Shown here piece after piece: positions 27,001 to 41,107 of a DNA stretch of 64,000 bases; within the stretch, counting starts at the first letter, position 1; each line of letters begins with the position of its first letter. This DNA comes from Hippophae tibetana (lineage: Eukaryota; Streptophyta; Magnoliopsida; Rosales; Elaeagnaceae): positions 81,949,816 through 82,013,815 of the forward strand of contig CM072801.1 in the NCBI GenBank assembly GCA_037013495.1, in the 5' to 3' direction. A program made the position numbers and the translations under genes. Under the pieces are notes generated by a model, which had not been told where the DNA came from, ran no database searches, and saw nothing but the letters and a program-made list of their open reading frames with translations.

Positions 27001-30000
27001 GGAGCTCGTCTCGATCCATACAAAAATGTTGGCCTCGGAATGGGACCTGATTTCTGTACCCAAATTCCATCATTTACATAACTTATCGAGGGTTTTAAGA
27101 TTTTGTCGTAACTTTGCGGTTTACTTACCTTCGATATGATTCAATAGATCTGTCAATGAGATATAGGTTCCGACAAAGGTTTCTATTTTTATTTGGTCAT
27201 TAAATCTGTATTCTTCCTAAAAAACTATGGGAGCAGAAAAAAGAAAGGGGCTAGTTTTCATAATTTCAAAAATAACAAAACATTTGATGAATCAGACTTC
27301 CAACATCAAATGACCATAACTTTTGACTGGGGTATCGTAACGACTACTGTAATATATCAAAATCGGAGCTCGTCTCGATCCATACAATAATTGTTGGCCT
27401 AGCATTGGAACCTAATTTCCGTACCCAAATTCCATCGTTTACATAACTTATCGAGGGTTTGAAGATTTTGTCGTAAATTTCCGGTTTACTTACTTTCGAT
27501 TTGATCAATAGAGCTGTAAATGAGATATTGGATCCAAAAAAGTTTTCTTTATTTATTTGGTCATTAAATATGTATTCTTCCTAAAAAACTATGGGAGGAG
27601 AAAAAGAAAGGGGCTAGTTTTCATAATTTCAAAAATAACAAAACATTTGATGAATGAGACTTCCAACATCAAATGACCATAACTTTTGACTAGGGTATCG
27701 TAACGACTATTATAATATATCAAATCGGAGCTCGTCTCGATCCATACAATAATTGTTGGCCTCGGAATGGGACCTGATTTCTGTAAACAAATTCCATCGT
27801 TTACATAACTTATCGAGGGTTTTAAGATTTTGTCGTAAATTTGCGGTTTACTTACCTTCGATATGATTCAATAGAGCTGTCAATGAGATATTGGTTCCGA
27901 CAAAGGTTTCTTTATTTATTTGGTCATTAACTCTGTATTCTTCCTAAAAAACTATGGGAGTAGAAAAAGAAAGGGGCAAGTTTTCAAAACTTCAAAAATA
28001 CGAAAACATTTGACGAATCAGACTTCCAACATCAAATGACCATAACTTTTAACTAGGGTATCGTAACGACTATTATAATATATCAAAATTGGAGCTCATC
28101 TCGATCCATACAATAATTGTTGGCCTAGCATTGGAACCTGATTTCCGTACCCAAATTCCATCTTTTACATAATTATCGAGGGTTTTAAGATTTTGTCGTA
28201 AATTTGCGGTTTACTTACCTTCGATATGATTCAATAGAGCTGTCAATGAGATATTGGTTCCGACAAAGGTTTCTTTATTTATTTGGTCATTAACTCTGTA
28301 TTCTTCCTAAAAAACTATGGGAGTAGAAAAAGAAAGGGGCAAGTTTTCAAAACTTCAAAAATACGAAAACATTTGATGAATCAGACTTCCAACATCAAAT
28401 GACCATAACTTTTGACTAGGTTATCGTAACGACTATTATAATATATCGAAATCGGGGCTCGTCTCGATCCATACAATAATTGTTGGCCTAGCATTGGAAC
28501 TTGATTTCCGTACCCAAATTCCATCGTTTACATAACTTATCGAGGGTTTTAAGATTTTATCGTAAATTTGCGGTTTACTTACTTTCGATTTGAATGAATA
28601 GAGCTGTCAATGAGATATTGGATCCGAAAAAGGTTTCTTTATTTATTTGGTCATTAAATCTGTATTCTTCCTAAAAAACTATGGGAGCAGAAAAAGAAAG
28701 GGGCTAGTTTTCATAATTTCAAATATAACAAAACATTTGATGAATCAGACTTCCAACATCAAATGACCATAACTTTTGACTGGGGTATCGTAACGACTAT
28801 TATAATATATCAAATCGGAGCTCGTCTCGATCCATACAATAATTGTTGGCCTCGGAATGGAACCTGATTTTTGTACCCAAATTCCATCGTTTACATAACT
28901 TATCGAGGGTTTTAAGATTTTGTCGTAAATTTGCGGTTTACTTACCTTCGATATGATTCAATAGAGCGGTCAATGAGATCATGGTTCCGACAAAGGTTTC
29001 TTTATTTATTTGGTCATTAAATCTGTATTCTTCCTAAAAAACTATGGGAGCAAAAAAAGAAAGGGGCTAGTTTTCATAATTTAAAAAATAACAAAACATT
29101 TGATGAATGAGACTTCCAACATCAAATGACCATAACTTTTGACTAGGGTATCGTAACGACTATTATAATATATCAAAATCGGAGCTCGTCTCGATCCATA
29201 CAAAAATGTTGGCCTCGGAATGGGACCTGATTTCTGTACCCAAATTCCATCATTTACATAACTTATCGAGGGTTTTAAGATTTTGTCGTAACTTTGCGGT
29301 TTACTTACCTTCGATATGATTCAATAGATCTGTCAATGAGATATAGGTTCCGACAAAGGTTTCTATTTTTATTTGGTCATTAAATCTGTATTCTTCCTAA
29401 AAAACTATGGGAGCAGAAAAAAGAAAGGGGCTAGTTTTCATAATTTCAAAAATAACAAAACATTTGATGAATCAGACTTCCAACATCAAATGACCATAAC
29501 TTTTGACTGGGGTATCGTAACGACTACTGTAATATATCAAAATCGGAGCTCGTCTCGATCCATACAATAATTGTTGGCCTAGCATTGGAACCTAATTTCC
29601 GTACCCAAATTCCATCGTTTACATAACTTATCGAGGGTTTGAAGATTTTGTCGTAAATTTCCGGTTTACTTACTTTCGATTTGATCAATAGAGCTGTAAA
29701 TGAGATATTGGATCCAAAAAAGTTTTCTTTATTTATTTGGTCATTAAATCTGTATTCTTCCTAAAAAACTATGGGAGGAGAAAAAGAAAGGGGCTAGTTT
29801 TCATAATTTCAAAAATAACAAAACATTTGATGAATGAGACTTCCAACATCAAATGAACATAACTTTTGACTAGGGTATCGTAACGACTATTATAATATAT
29901 CAAATCGGAGCTCGTCTCGATCCATACAATAATTGTAGGCCTCGGAATGGGACCTGATTTCTGTAAACAAATTCCATCGTTTACATAACTTATCGAGGGT

Positions 30001-30206
30001 TTTAAGATTTTGTCGTAAATTTGCGGTTTACTTACCTTCGATATGATTCAATAGAGCTGTCAATGAGATATTGGTTCCGACAAAGGTTTCTTTATTTATT
30101 TGGTCATTAACTCTGTATTCTTCCTAAAAAACTATGGGAGTAGAAAAAGAAAGGGGCAAGTTTTCAAAACTTCAAAAATACGAAAACATTTGACGAATCA
30201 GACTTC
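24030..30206 (+). repeat. 17-monomer HOR block, copy 1 (6,177 bp)
   Basis: Monomers start at 24030, 24393, 24757, 25120, 25484, 25847, 26210, 26574, 26937, 27301, 27664, 28027, 28390, 28754, 29117, 29481 and 29844. Every rare variant I followed is found again exactly 6,177 bp downstream: aggttatcgtaacgagtattg, cgtcttgatcc, tcgtagctcg with cctctgaatgg, ctgaattcttcc, aaatatgtattc, gagcaaaaaaag, aaatgaacataac, aattgtaggcctcgg. Inside it a trimer is also doubled at 1,090 bp: 24757-25846 and 25847-26936 share aaaacgtcaaaaatacg and cgtcttgatcc. A 2,180-bp hexamer rhythm is visible as well (27301 to 29481). Confidence 0.94.
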
Positions 30207-33200
30207 CAACATCAAATGACCATAACTTTTAACTAGGGTATCGTAACGACTATTATAATATATCAAAATTGGAGCTCATCTCGATCCATACAATAATTGT
30301 TGGCCTAGCATTGGAACCTGATTTCCGTACCCAAATTCCATCTTTTACATAATTATCGAGGGTTTGAAGATTTTGTCGTAAATTTGCGGTTTACTTACCT
30401 TCGATATGATTCAATAGAGCTTTCAATGAGATATAGGTTCCGACAAAGGTTTCTTTATTTATTTGGTCATTAACTCTGTATTCTTCCTAAAAAACTATGG
30501 GAGTAGAAAAAGAAAGGGGCAAGTTTTCAAAACTTCAAAAATACGAAAACATTTGATGAATCAGACTTCCAACATCAAATGACCATAACTTTTGACTAGG
30601 TTATCGTAACGAGTATTGTAATATATCAAAATCGGAGCTCGTCTCGATCCATACAATAATTGTTGGCCTAGCATTGGAACCTGATTTCTGTACCCAAATT
30701 CCATCGTTTACATAACTTATCGAGGGTTTGAAGATTTTGTCATAAATTTCCGGTTTACTTACTTTCGATTTGAATCAATAGAGCTGTAAATGAGATATTG
30801 GATCCGAAAAAGGTTTCTTTATTTATTTGGTCATTAAATCTGTATTCTTCCTAAAAAACTATGGGAGGAGAAAAAGAAAGGGGCTAGTTTTCATAATTTC
30901 AAATATAACAAAACATTTGATGAATCAGACTTCCAACATCAAATGACCATAACTTTTAACTAGGGTATCGTAACGACTATTATAATATATCAAAATTGGA
31001 GCTCATCTCGATCCATACAATAATTGTTGGCCTAGCATTGGAACCTGATTTCCGTACCCAAATTCCATCTTTTACATAATTATCGAGGGTTTGAAGATTT
31101 TGTCGTAAATTTGCGGTTTACTTACCTTCGATATGATTCAATAGAGCTGTCAATGAGATATAGGTTCCGACAAAGGTTTCTTTATTTATTTGGTCATTAA
31201 CTCTGTATTCTTCCTAAAAAACTATGGGAGTAGAAAAAGAAAGGGGCAAGTTTTCAAAACGTCAAAAATACGAAAACATTTGATGAATCAGACTTCCAAC
31301 ATCAAATGACCATAACTTTTGACTGGGGTATCGTAACGACTATTATAATATATCAAAATCGGGGCTCGTCTTGATCCATACAATAATTGTTGGCCTAGCA
31401 TTGGAACTTGATTTCCGTACCCAAATTCCATCGTTTACATAACTTATCGAGGGTTTTAAGATTTTATCGTAAATTTGCGGTTTACTTACTTTCGATTTGA
31501 ATGAATAGAGCTGTCAATGAGATATTGGATCCGAAAAAGGTTTCTTTATTTATTTGGTCATTAAATCTGTATTCTTCCTAAAAAACTATGGGAGGAGAAA
31601 AAGAAAGGGGCTAGTTTTCATAATTTCAAATATAACAAAACATTTGATGAATCAGACTTCCAACATCAAATGACCATAACTTTTGACTAGGGTATCGTAA
31701 CGACTATTATAATATATCAAATCGTAGCTCGTCTCGATCCATACAATAATTGTTGGCCTCTGAATGGGACCTGATTTCTGTAAACAAATTCCATCGTTTA
31801 CATAACTTATCGAGGGTTTTAAGATTTTGTCGTAAATTTGCGGTTTACTTACCTTCGATATGATTCAATAGAGCTGTCAATGAGATATTGGTTCCGACAA
31901 AGGTTTCTTTATTTATTTGGTCATTAACTCTGTATTCTTCCTAAAAACCTATGGGAGTAGAAAAAGAAAGGGGCAAGTTTTCAAAACTTCAAAAATACGA
32001 AAACATTTGACGAATCAGACTTCCAACATCAAATGACCATAACTTTTAACTAGGGTATCGTAACGACTATTATAATATATCAAAATTGGAGCTCATCTCG
32101 ATCCATACAATAATTGTTGGCCTAGCATTGGAACCTGATTTCCGTACCCAAATTCCATCTTTTACATAATTATCGAGGGTTTGAAGATTTTGTCGTAAAT
32201 TTGCGGTTTACTTACCTTCGATATGATTCAATAGAGCTGTCAATGAGATATAGGTTCCGACAAAGGTTTCTTTATTTATTTGGTCATTAACTCTGTATTC
32301 TTCCTAAAAAACTATGGGAGTAGAAAAAGAAAGGGGCAAGTTTTCAAAACGTCAAAAATACGAAAACATTTGATGAATCAGACTTCCAACATCAAATGAC
32401 CATAACTTTTGACTGGGGTATCGTAACGACTATTATAATATATCAAAATCGGGGCTCGTCTTGATCCATACAATAATTGTTGGCCTAGCATTGGAACTTG
32501 ATTTCCGTACCCAAATTCCATCGTTTACATAACTTATCGAGGGTTTTAAGATTTTATCGTAAATTTGCGGTTTACTTACTTTCGATTTGAATGAATAGAG
32601 CTGTCAATGAGATATTGGATCCGAAAAAGGTTTCTTTATTTATTTGGTCATTAAATCTGAATTCTTCCTAAAAAACTATGGGAGCAGAAAAAGAAAGGGG
32701 CTAGTTTTCATAATTTCAAATATAACAAAACATTTGATGAATCAGACTTCCAACATCAAATGACCATAACTTTTGACTGGGGTATCGTAACGACTATTAT
32801 AATATATCAAATCGGAGCTCGTCTCGATCCATACAATAATTGTTGGCCTCGGAATGGAACCTGATTTTTGTACCCAAATTCCATCGTTTACATAACTTAT
32901 CGAGGGTTTTAAGATTTTGTCGTAAATTTGCGGTTTACTTACCTTCGATATGATTCAATAGAGCGGTCAATGAGATCATGGTTCCGACAAAGGTTTCTTT
33001 ATTTATTTGGTCATTAAATCTGTATTCTTCCTAAAAAACTATGGGAGCAGAAAAAGAAAGGGGCTAGTTTTCATAATTTAAAAAATAACAAAACATTTGA
33101 TGAATGAGACTTCCAACATCAAATGACCATAACTTTTGACTAGGGTATCGTAACGACTATTATAATATATCAAAATCGGAGCTCGTCTCGATCCATACAA

Positions 33201-36200
33201 AAATGTTGGCCTCGGAATGGGACCTGATTTCTGTACCCAAATTCCATCATTTACATAACTTATCGAGGGTTTTAAGATTTTGTCGTAACTTTGCGGTTTA
33301 CTTACCTTCGATATGATTCAATAGATCTGTCAATGAGATATAGGTTCCGACAAAGGTTTCTATTTTTATTTGGTCATTAAATCTGTATTCTTCCTAAAAA
33401 ACTATGGGAGCAGAAAAAAGAAAGGGGCTAGTTTTCATAATTTCAAAAATAACAAAACATTTGATGAATCAGACTTCCAACATCAAATGACCATAACTTT
33501 TGACTGGGGTATCGTAACGACTACTGTAATATATCAAAATCGGAGCTCGTCTCGATCCATACAATAATTGTTGGCCTAGCATTGGAACCTAATTTCCGTA
33601 CCCAAATTCCATCGTTTACATAACTTATCGAGGGTTTGAAGATTTTGTCGTAAATTTCCGGTTTACTTACTTTCGATTTGATCAATAGAGCTGTAAATGA
33701 GATATTGGATCCAAAAAAGTTTTCTTTATTTATTTGGTCATTAAATATGTATTCTTCCTAAAAAACTATGGGAGGAGAAAAAGAAAGGGGCTAGTTTTCA
33801 TAATTTCAAAAATAACAAAACATTTGATGAATGAGACTTCCAACATCAAATGACCATAACTTTTGACTAGGGTATCGTAACGACTATTATAATATATCAA
33901 ATCGGAGCTCGTCTCGATCCATACAATAATTGTTGGCCTCGGAATGGGACCTGATTTCTGTAAACAAATTCCATCGTTTACATAACTTATCGAGGGTTTT
34001 AAGATTTTGTCGTAAATTTGCGGTTTACTTACCTTCGATATGATTCAATAGAGCTGTCAATGAGATATTGGTTCCGACAAAGGTTTCTTTATTTATTTGG
34101 TCATTAACTCTGTATTCTTCCTAAAAAACTATGGGAGTAGAAAAAGAAAGGGGCAAGTTTTCAAAACTTCAAAAATACGAAAACATTTGACGAATCAGAC
34201 TTCCAACATCAAATGACCATAACTTTTAACTAGGGTATCGTAACGACTATTATAATATATCAAAATTGGAGCTCATCTCGATCCATACAATAATTGTTGG
34301 CCTAGCATTGGAACCTGATTTCCGTACCCAAATTCCATCTTTTACATAATTATCGAGGGTTTTAAGATTTTGTCGTAAATTTGCGGTTTACTTACCTTCG
34401 ATATGATTCAATAGAGCTGTCAATGAGATATTGGTTCCGACAAAGGTTTCTTTATTTATTTGGTCATTAACTCTGTATTCTTCCTAAAAAACTATGGGAG
34501 TAGAAAAAGAAAGGGGCAAGTTTTCAAAACTTCAAAAATACGAAAACATTTGATGAATCAGACTTCCAACATCAAATGACCATAACTTTTGACTAGGTTA
34601 TCGTAACGACTATTATAATATATCGAAATCGGGGCTCGTCTCGATCCATACAATAATTGTTGGCCTAGCATTGGAACTTGATTTCCGTACCCAAATTCCA
34701 TCGTTTACATAACTTATCGAGGGTTTTAAGATTTTATCGTAAATTTGCGGTTTACTTACTTTCGATTTGAATGAATAGAGCTGTCAATGAGATATTGGAT
34801 CCGAAAAAGGTTTCTTTATTTATTTGGTCATTAAATCTGTATTCTTCCTAAAAAACTATGGGAGCAGAAAAAGAAAGGGGCTAGTTTTCATAATTTCAAA
34901 TATAACAAAACATTTGATGAATCAGACTTCCAACATCAAATGACCATAACTTTTGACTGGGGTATCGTAACGACTATTATAATATATCAAATCGGAGCTC
35001 GTCTCGATCCATACAATAATTGTTGGCCTCGGAATGGAACCTGATTTTTGTACCCAAATTCCATCGTTTACATAACTTATCGAGGGTTTTAAGATTTTGT
35101 CGTAAATTTGCGGTTTACTTACCTTCGATATGATTCAATAGAGCGGTCAATGAGATCATGGTTCCGACAAAGGTTTCTTTATTTATTTGGTCATTAAATC
35201 TGTATTCTTCCTAAAAAACTATGGGAGCAAAAAAAGAAAGGGGCTAGTTTTCATAATTTAAAAAATAACAAAACATTTGATGAATGAGACTTCCAACATC
35301 AAATGACCATAACTTTTGACTAGGGTATCGTAACGACTATTATAATATATCAAAATCGGAGCTCGTCTCGATCCATACAAAAATGTTGGCCTCGGAATGG
35401 GACCTGATTTCTGTACCCAAATTCCATCATTTACATAACTTATCGAGGGTTTTAAGATTTTGTCGTAACTTTGCGGTTTACTTACCTTCGATATGATTCA
35501 ATAGATCTGTCAATGAGATATAGGTTCCGACAAAGGTTTCTATTTTTATTTGGTCATTAAATCTGTATTCTTCCTAAAAAACTATGGGAGCAGAAAAAAG
35601 AAAGGGGCTAGTTTTCATAATTTCAAAAATAACAAAACATTTGATGAATCAGACTTCCAACATCAAATGACCATAACTTTTGACTGGGGTATCGTAACGA
35701 CTACTGTAATATATCAAAATCGGAGCTCGTCTCGATCCATACAATAATTGTTGGCCTAGCATTGGAACCTAATTTCCGTACCCAAATTCCATCGTTTACA
35801 TAACTTATCGAGGGTTTGAAGATTTTGTCGTAAATTTCCGGTTTACTTACTTTCGATTTGATCAATAGAGCTGTAAATGAGATATTGGATCCAAAAAAGT
35901 TTTCTTTATTTATTTGGTCATTAAATCTGTATTCTTCCTAAAAAACTATGGGAGGAGAAAAAGAAAGGGGCTAGTTTTCATAATTTCAAAAATAACAAAA
36001 CATTTGATGAATGAGACTTCCAACATCAAATGAACATAACTTTTGACTAGGGTATCGTAACGACTATTATAATATATCAAATCGGAGCTCGTCTCGATCC
36101 ATACAATAATTGTAGGCCTCGGAATGGGACCTGATTTCTGTAAACAAATTCCATCGTTTACATAACTTATCGAGGGTTTTAAGATTTTGTCGTAAATTTG

Positions 36201-36383
36201 CGGTTTACTTACCTTCGATATGATTCAATAGAGCTGTCAATGAGATATTGGTTCCGACAAAGGTTTCTTTATTTATTTGGTCATTAACTCTGTATTCTTC
36301 CTAAAAAACTATGGGAGTAGAAAAAGAAAGGGGCAAGTTTTCAAAACTTCAAAAATACGAAAACATTTGACGAATCAGACTTC
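30207..36383 (+). repeat. 17-monomer HOR block, copy 2 (6,177 bp)
   Basis: Monomers start at 30207, 30570, 30934, 31297, 31661, 32024, 32387, 32751, 33114, 33478, 33841, 34204, 34567, 34931, 35294, 35658 and 36021, each 6,177 bp after its partner in 24030-30206. The boundary is placed because 24030 and 30207 share gagctttcaatgagatatagg-type readings in two parts (gctttcaatg, gatatagg), while 36384 has gctgtcaatg and gatattgg instead. I saw no difference between the copies at the variant sites checked; a full base-by-base alignment was not done. Confidence 0.94.
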
Positions 36384-38563
36384 CAACATCAAATGACCAT
36401 AACTTTTAACTAGGGTATCGTAACGACTATTATAATATATCAAAATTGGAGCTCATCTCGATCCATACAATAATTGTTGGCCTAGCATTGGAACCTGATT
36501 TCCGTACCCAAATTCCATCTTTTACATAATTATCGAGGGTTTGAAGATTTTGTCGTAAATTTGCGGTTTACTTACCTTCGATATGATTCAATAGAGCTGT
36601 CAATGAGATATTGGTTCCGACAAAGGTTTCTTTATTTATTTGGTCATTAACTCTGTATTCTTCCTAAAAAACTATGGGAGTAGAAAAAGAAAGGGGCAAG
36701 TTTTCAAAACTTCAAAAATACGAAAACATTTGATGAATCAGACTTCCAACATCAAATGACCATAACTTTTGACTAGGTTATCGTAACGACTATTATAATA
36801 TATCGAAATCGGGGCTCGTCTCGATCCATACAATAATTGTTGGCCTAGCATTGGAACTTGATTTCCGTACCCAAATTCCATCGTTTACATAACTTATCGA
36901 GGGTTTTAAGATTTTATCGTAAATTTGCGGTTTACTTACTTTCGATTTGAATGAATAGAGCTGTCAATGAGATATTGGATCCGAAAAAGGTTTCTTTATT
37001 TATTTGGTCATTAAATCTGTATTCTTCCTAAAAAACTATGGGAGCAGAAAAAGAAAGGGGCTAGTTTTCATAATTTCAAATATAACAAAACATTTGATGA
37101 ATCAGACTTCCAACATCAAATGACCATAACTTTTGACTGGGGTATCGTAACGACTATTATAATATATCAAATCGGAGCTCGTCTCGATCCATACAATAAT
37201 TGTTGGCCTCGGAATGGAACCTGATTTTTGTACCCAAATTCCATCGTTTACATAACTTATCGAGGGTTTTAAGATTTTGTCGTAAATTTGCGGTTTACTT
37301 ACCTTCGATATGATTCAATAGAGCGGTCAATGAGATCATGGTTCCGACAAAGGTTTCTTTATTTATTTGGTCATTAAATCTGTATTCTTCCTAAAAAACT
37401 ATGGGAGCAAAAAAAGAAAGGGGCTAGTTTTCATAATTTAAAAAATAACAAAACATTTGATGAATGAGACTTCCAACATCAAATGACCATAACTTTTGAC
37501 TAGGGTATCGTAACGACTATTATAATATATCAAAATCGGAGCTCGTCTCGATCCATACAAAAATGTTGGCCTCGGAATGGGACCTGATTTCTGTACCCAA
37601 ATTCCATCATTTACATAACTTATCGAGGGTTTTAAGATTTTGTCGTAACTTTGCGGTTTACTTACCTTCGATATGATTCAATAGATCTGTCAATGAGATA
37701 TAGGTTCCGACAAAGGTTTCTATTTTTATTTGGTCATTAAATCTGTATTCTTCCTAAAAAACTATGGGAGCAGAAAAAAGAAAGGGGCTAGTTTTCATAA
37801 TTTCAAAAATAACAAAACATTTGATGAATCAGACTTCCAACATCAAATGACCATAACTTTTGACTGGGGTATCGTAACGACTACTGTAATATATCAAAAT
37901 CGGAGCTCGTCTCGATCCATACAATAATTGTTGGCCTAGCATTGGAACCTAATTTCCGTACCCAAATTCCATCGTTTACATAACTTATCGAGGGTTTGAA
38001 GATTTTGTCGTAAATTTCCGGTTTACTTACTTTCGATTTGATCAATAGAGCTGTAAATGAGATATTGGATCCAAAAAAGTTTTCTTTATTTATTTGGTCA
38101 TTAAATCTGTATTCTTCCTAAAAAACTATGGGAGGAGAAAAAGAAAGGGGCTAGTTTTCATAATTTCAAAAATAACAAAACATTTGATGAATGAGACTTC
38201 CAACATCAAATGACCATAACTTTTGACTAGGGTATCGTAACGACTATTATAATATATCAAATCGGAGCTCGTCTCGATCCATACAATAATTGTAGGCCTC
38301 GGAATGGGACCTGATTTCTGTAAACAAATTCCATCGTTTACATAACTTATCGAGGGTTTTAAGATTTTGTCGTAAATTTGCGGTTTACTTACCTTCGATA
38401 TGATTCAATAGAGCTGTCAATGAGATATTGGTTCCGACAAAGGTTTCTTTATTTATTTGGTCATTAACTCTGTATTCTTCCTAAAAAACTATGGGAGTAG
38501 AAAAAGAAAGGGGCAAGTTTTCAAAACTTCAAAAATACGAAAACATTTGACGAATCAGACTTC
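36384..38563 (+). repeat. HOR hexamer, central type
   Basis: Monomers start at 36384, 36747, 37111, 37474, 37838 and 38201, following 34204-36383 with a 2,180-bp shift. Shared private variants include gagcaaaaaaag near 37407 and aattgtaggcctcgg near 38293. One private change is not shared: aaatgaacataac (29844, 36021) reads aaatgaccataac at 38201. Confidence 0.92.
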
Positions 38564-40015
38564 CAACATCAAATGACCATAACTTTTAACTAGGGTATCG
38601 TAACGACTATTATAATATATCAAAATTGGAGCTCATCTCGATCCATACAATAATTGTTGGCCTAGCATTGGAACCTGATTTCCGTACCCAAATTCCATCT
38701 TTTACATAATTATCGAGGGTTTGAAGATTTTGTCGTAAATTTGCGGTTTACTTACCTTCGATATGATTCAATAGAGCTGTCAATGAGATATTGGATCCAA
38801 CAAAGCTTTCTTTATTTATTTGGTCATTAACTCTGTATTCTTCCTAAAAAACTATGGGAGTAGAAAAAGAAAGGGGCAAGTTTTCAAAACTTCAAAAATA
38901 CGAAAACATTTGACGAATCAGACTTCCAACATCAAATGACCATAACTTTTAACTAGGGTATCGTAACGACTATTATAATATATCAAAATTGGAGCTCATC
39001 TCGATCCATACAATAATTGTTGGCCTAGCATTGGAACCTGATTTCCGTACCCAAATTCCATCTTTTACATAATTATCGAGGGTTTGAAGATTTTGTCGTA
39101 AATTTGCGGTTTACTTACCTTCGATATGATTCAATAGAGCTGTCAATGAGATATTGGTTCCGACAAAGGTTTCTTTATTTATTTGGTCATTAACTCTGTA
39201 TTCTTCCTAAAAAACTATGGGAGTAGAAAAAGAAAGGGGCAAGTTTTCAAAACTTCAAAAATACGAAAACATTTGACGAATCAGACTTCCAACATCAAAT
39301 GACCATAACTTTTAACTAGGGTATCGTAACGACTATTATAATATATCAAAATTGGAGCTCATCTCGATCCATACAATAATTGTTGGCCTAGCATTGGAAC
39401 CTGATTTCCGTACCCAAATTCCATCTTTTACATAATTATCGAGGGTTTGAAGATTTTGTCGTAAATTTGCGGTTTACTTACCTTCGATATGATTCAATAG
39501 AGCTGTCAATGAGATATTGGATCCAACAAAGCTTTCTTTATTTATTTGGTCATTAACTCTGTATTCTTCCTAAAAAACTATGGGAGTAGAAAAAGAAAGG
39601 GGCAAGTTTTCAAAACTTCAAAAATACGAAAACATTTGACGAATCAGACTTCCAACATCAAATGACCATAACTTTTAACTAGGGTATCGTAACGACTATT
39701 ATAATATATCAAAATTGGAGCTCATCTCGATCCATACAATAATTGTTGGCCTAGCATTGGAACCTGATTTCCGTACCCAAATTCCATCTTTTACATAATT
39801 ATCGAGGGTTTGAAGATTTTGTCGTAAATTTGCGGTTTACTTACCTTCGATATGATTCAATAGAGCTGTCAATGAGATATAGGTTCCGACAAAGGTTTCT
39901 TTATTTATTTGGTCATTAACTCTGTATTCTTCCTAAAAAACTATGGGAGTAGAAAAAGAAAGGGGCAAGTTTTCAAAACGTCAAAAATACGAAAACATTT
40001 GATGAATCAGACTAC
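38564..40015 (+). repeat. Run of four same-type monomers with an internal 726-bp dimer
   Basis: Monomers at 38564, 38927, 39290 and 39653 are all of the aactaggg / aattggagctcatc / cataattatcg type, which elsewhere stands alone in the order. 38564 and 39290 carry ggatccaacaaagctttc, while 38927 and 39653 carry ggttccgacaaagg, so the run is a doubled 726-bp dimer. The last monomer switches to gatatagg and aaaacgtcaaaaatacg, the 25847 form. Confidence 0.9.
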
Positions 40016-41107
40016 CAACATCAAATGACCATAACTTTTGACTGGGGTATCGTAACGACTATTATAATATATCAAAATCGGGGCTCGTCTCGATCCATAC
40101 AATAATTGTTGGCCTAGCATTGGAACTTGATTTCCGTACCCAAATTCCATCGTTTACATAACTTATCGAGGGTTTTAAGATTTTATCGTAAATTTGCGGT
40201 TTACTTACTTTCGATTTGAATGAATAGAGCTGTCAATGAGATATTGGATCCGAAAAAGGTTTCTTTATTTATTTGGTCATTAAATCTGTATTCTTCCTAA
40301 AAAACTATGGGAGCAGAAAAAGAAAGGGGCTAGTTTTCATAATTTCAAATATAACAAAACATTTGATGAATCAGACTTCCAACATCAAATGACCATAACT
40401 TTTGACTGGGGTATCGTAACGAATATTATAATATATCAAATCGGAGCTCGTCTCGATCCATACAATAATTGTTGGCCTCGGAATGGAACCTGATTTTTGT
40501 ACCCAAATTCCATCGTTTACATAACTTATCGAGGGTTTTAAGATTTTGTCGTAAATTTGCGGTTTACTTACCTTCGATATGATTCAATAGAGCGGTCAAT
40601 GAGATCATGGTTCCGACAAAGGTTTCTTTATTTATTTGGTCATTAAATCTGTATTCTTCCTAAAAAACTATGGGAGCAGAAAAAGAAAGGGGCTAGTTTT
40701 CATAATTTCAAAAATAACAAAACATTTGATGAATGAGACTTCCAACATCAAATGACCAAAACTTTTGACTAGGGTATCGTAACGACTATTATAATATATC
40801 AAAATCGGTGCTCGTCTCGATCCATACAAAAATTGTTGGCCTCAAAATGGGACCTGATTTCTGTACCCAAATTCCATCATTTACATAACTTATCGAGGGT
40901 TTTAAGATTTTGTCGTAAATTTGCGGTTTACTTACCTTCGATATGATTCAATAGATCTGTCAATGAGATATAGGTTCCGACAAAGGTTTCTATATTTATT
41001 TGGTCATTAAATCTGTATTCTTCCTAAAAAACTATGGGAGCAGAACAAAGAAAGGGGCTAGTTTTCATAATTTCAAAAATAACAAAACATTTGATGAATC
41101 AGACTTC
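40016..41107 (+). repeat. Three monomers with a distant twin at 53099-54190
   Basis: Starts are at 40016, 40380 and 40743. 40016 follows an actaccaac reading and has ggggctcg and gaatgaatag; 40380 has tttttgtaccc and gatcatgg; 40743 has cggtgctcg and cctcaaaatggg. The same set occurs at 53099, 53463 and 53826, 13,083 bp downstream. 40743 is 365 bp long because it has acaaaaattgttgg where relatives have acaaaaatgttgg. Confidence 0.87.
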
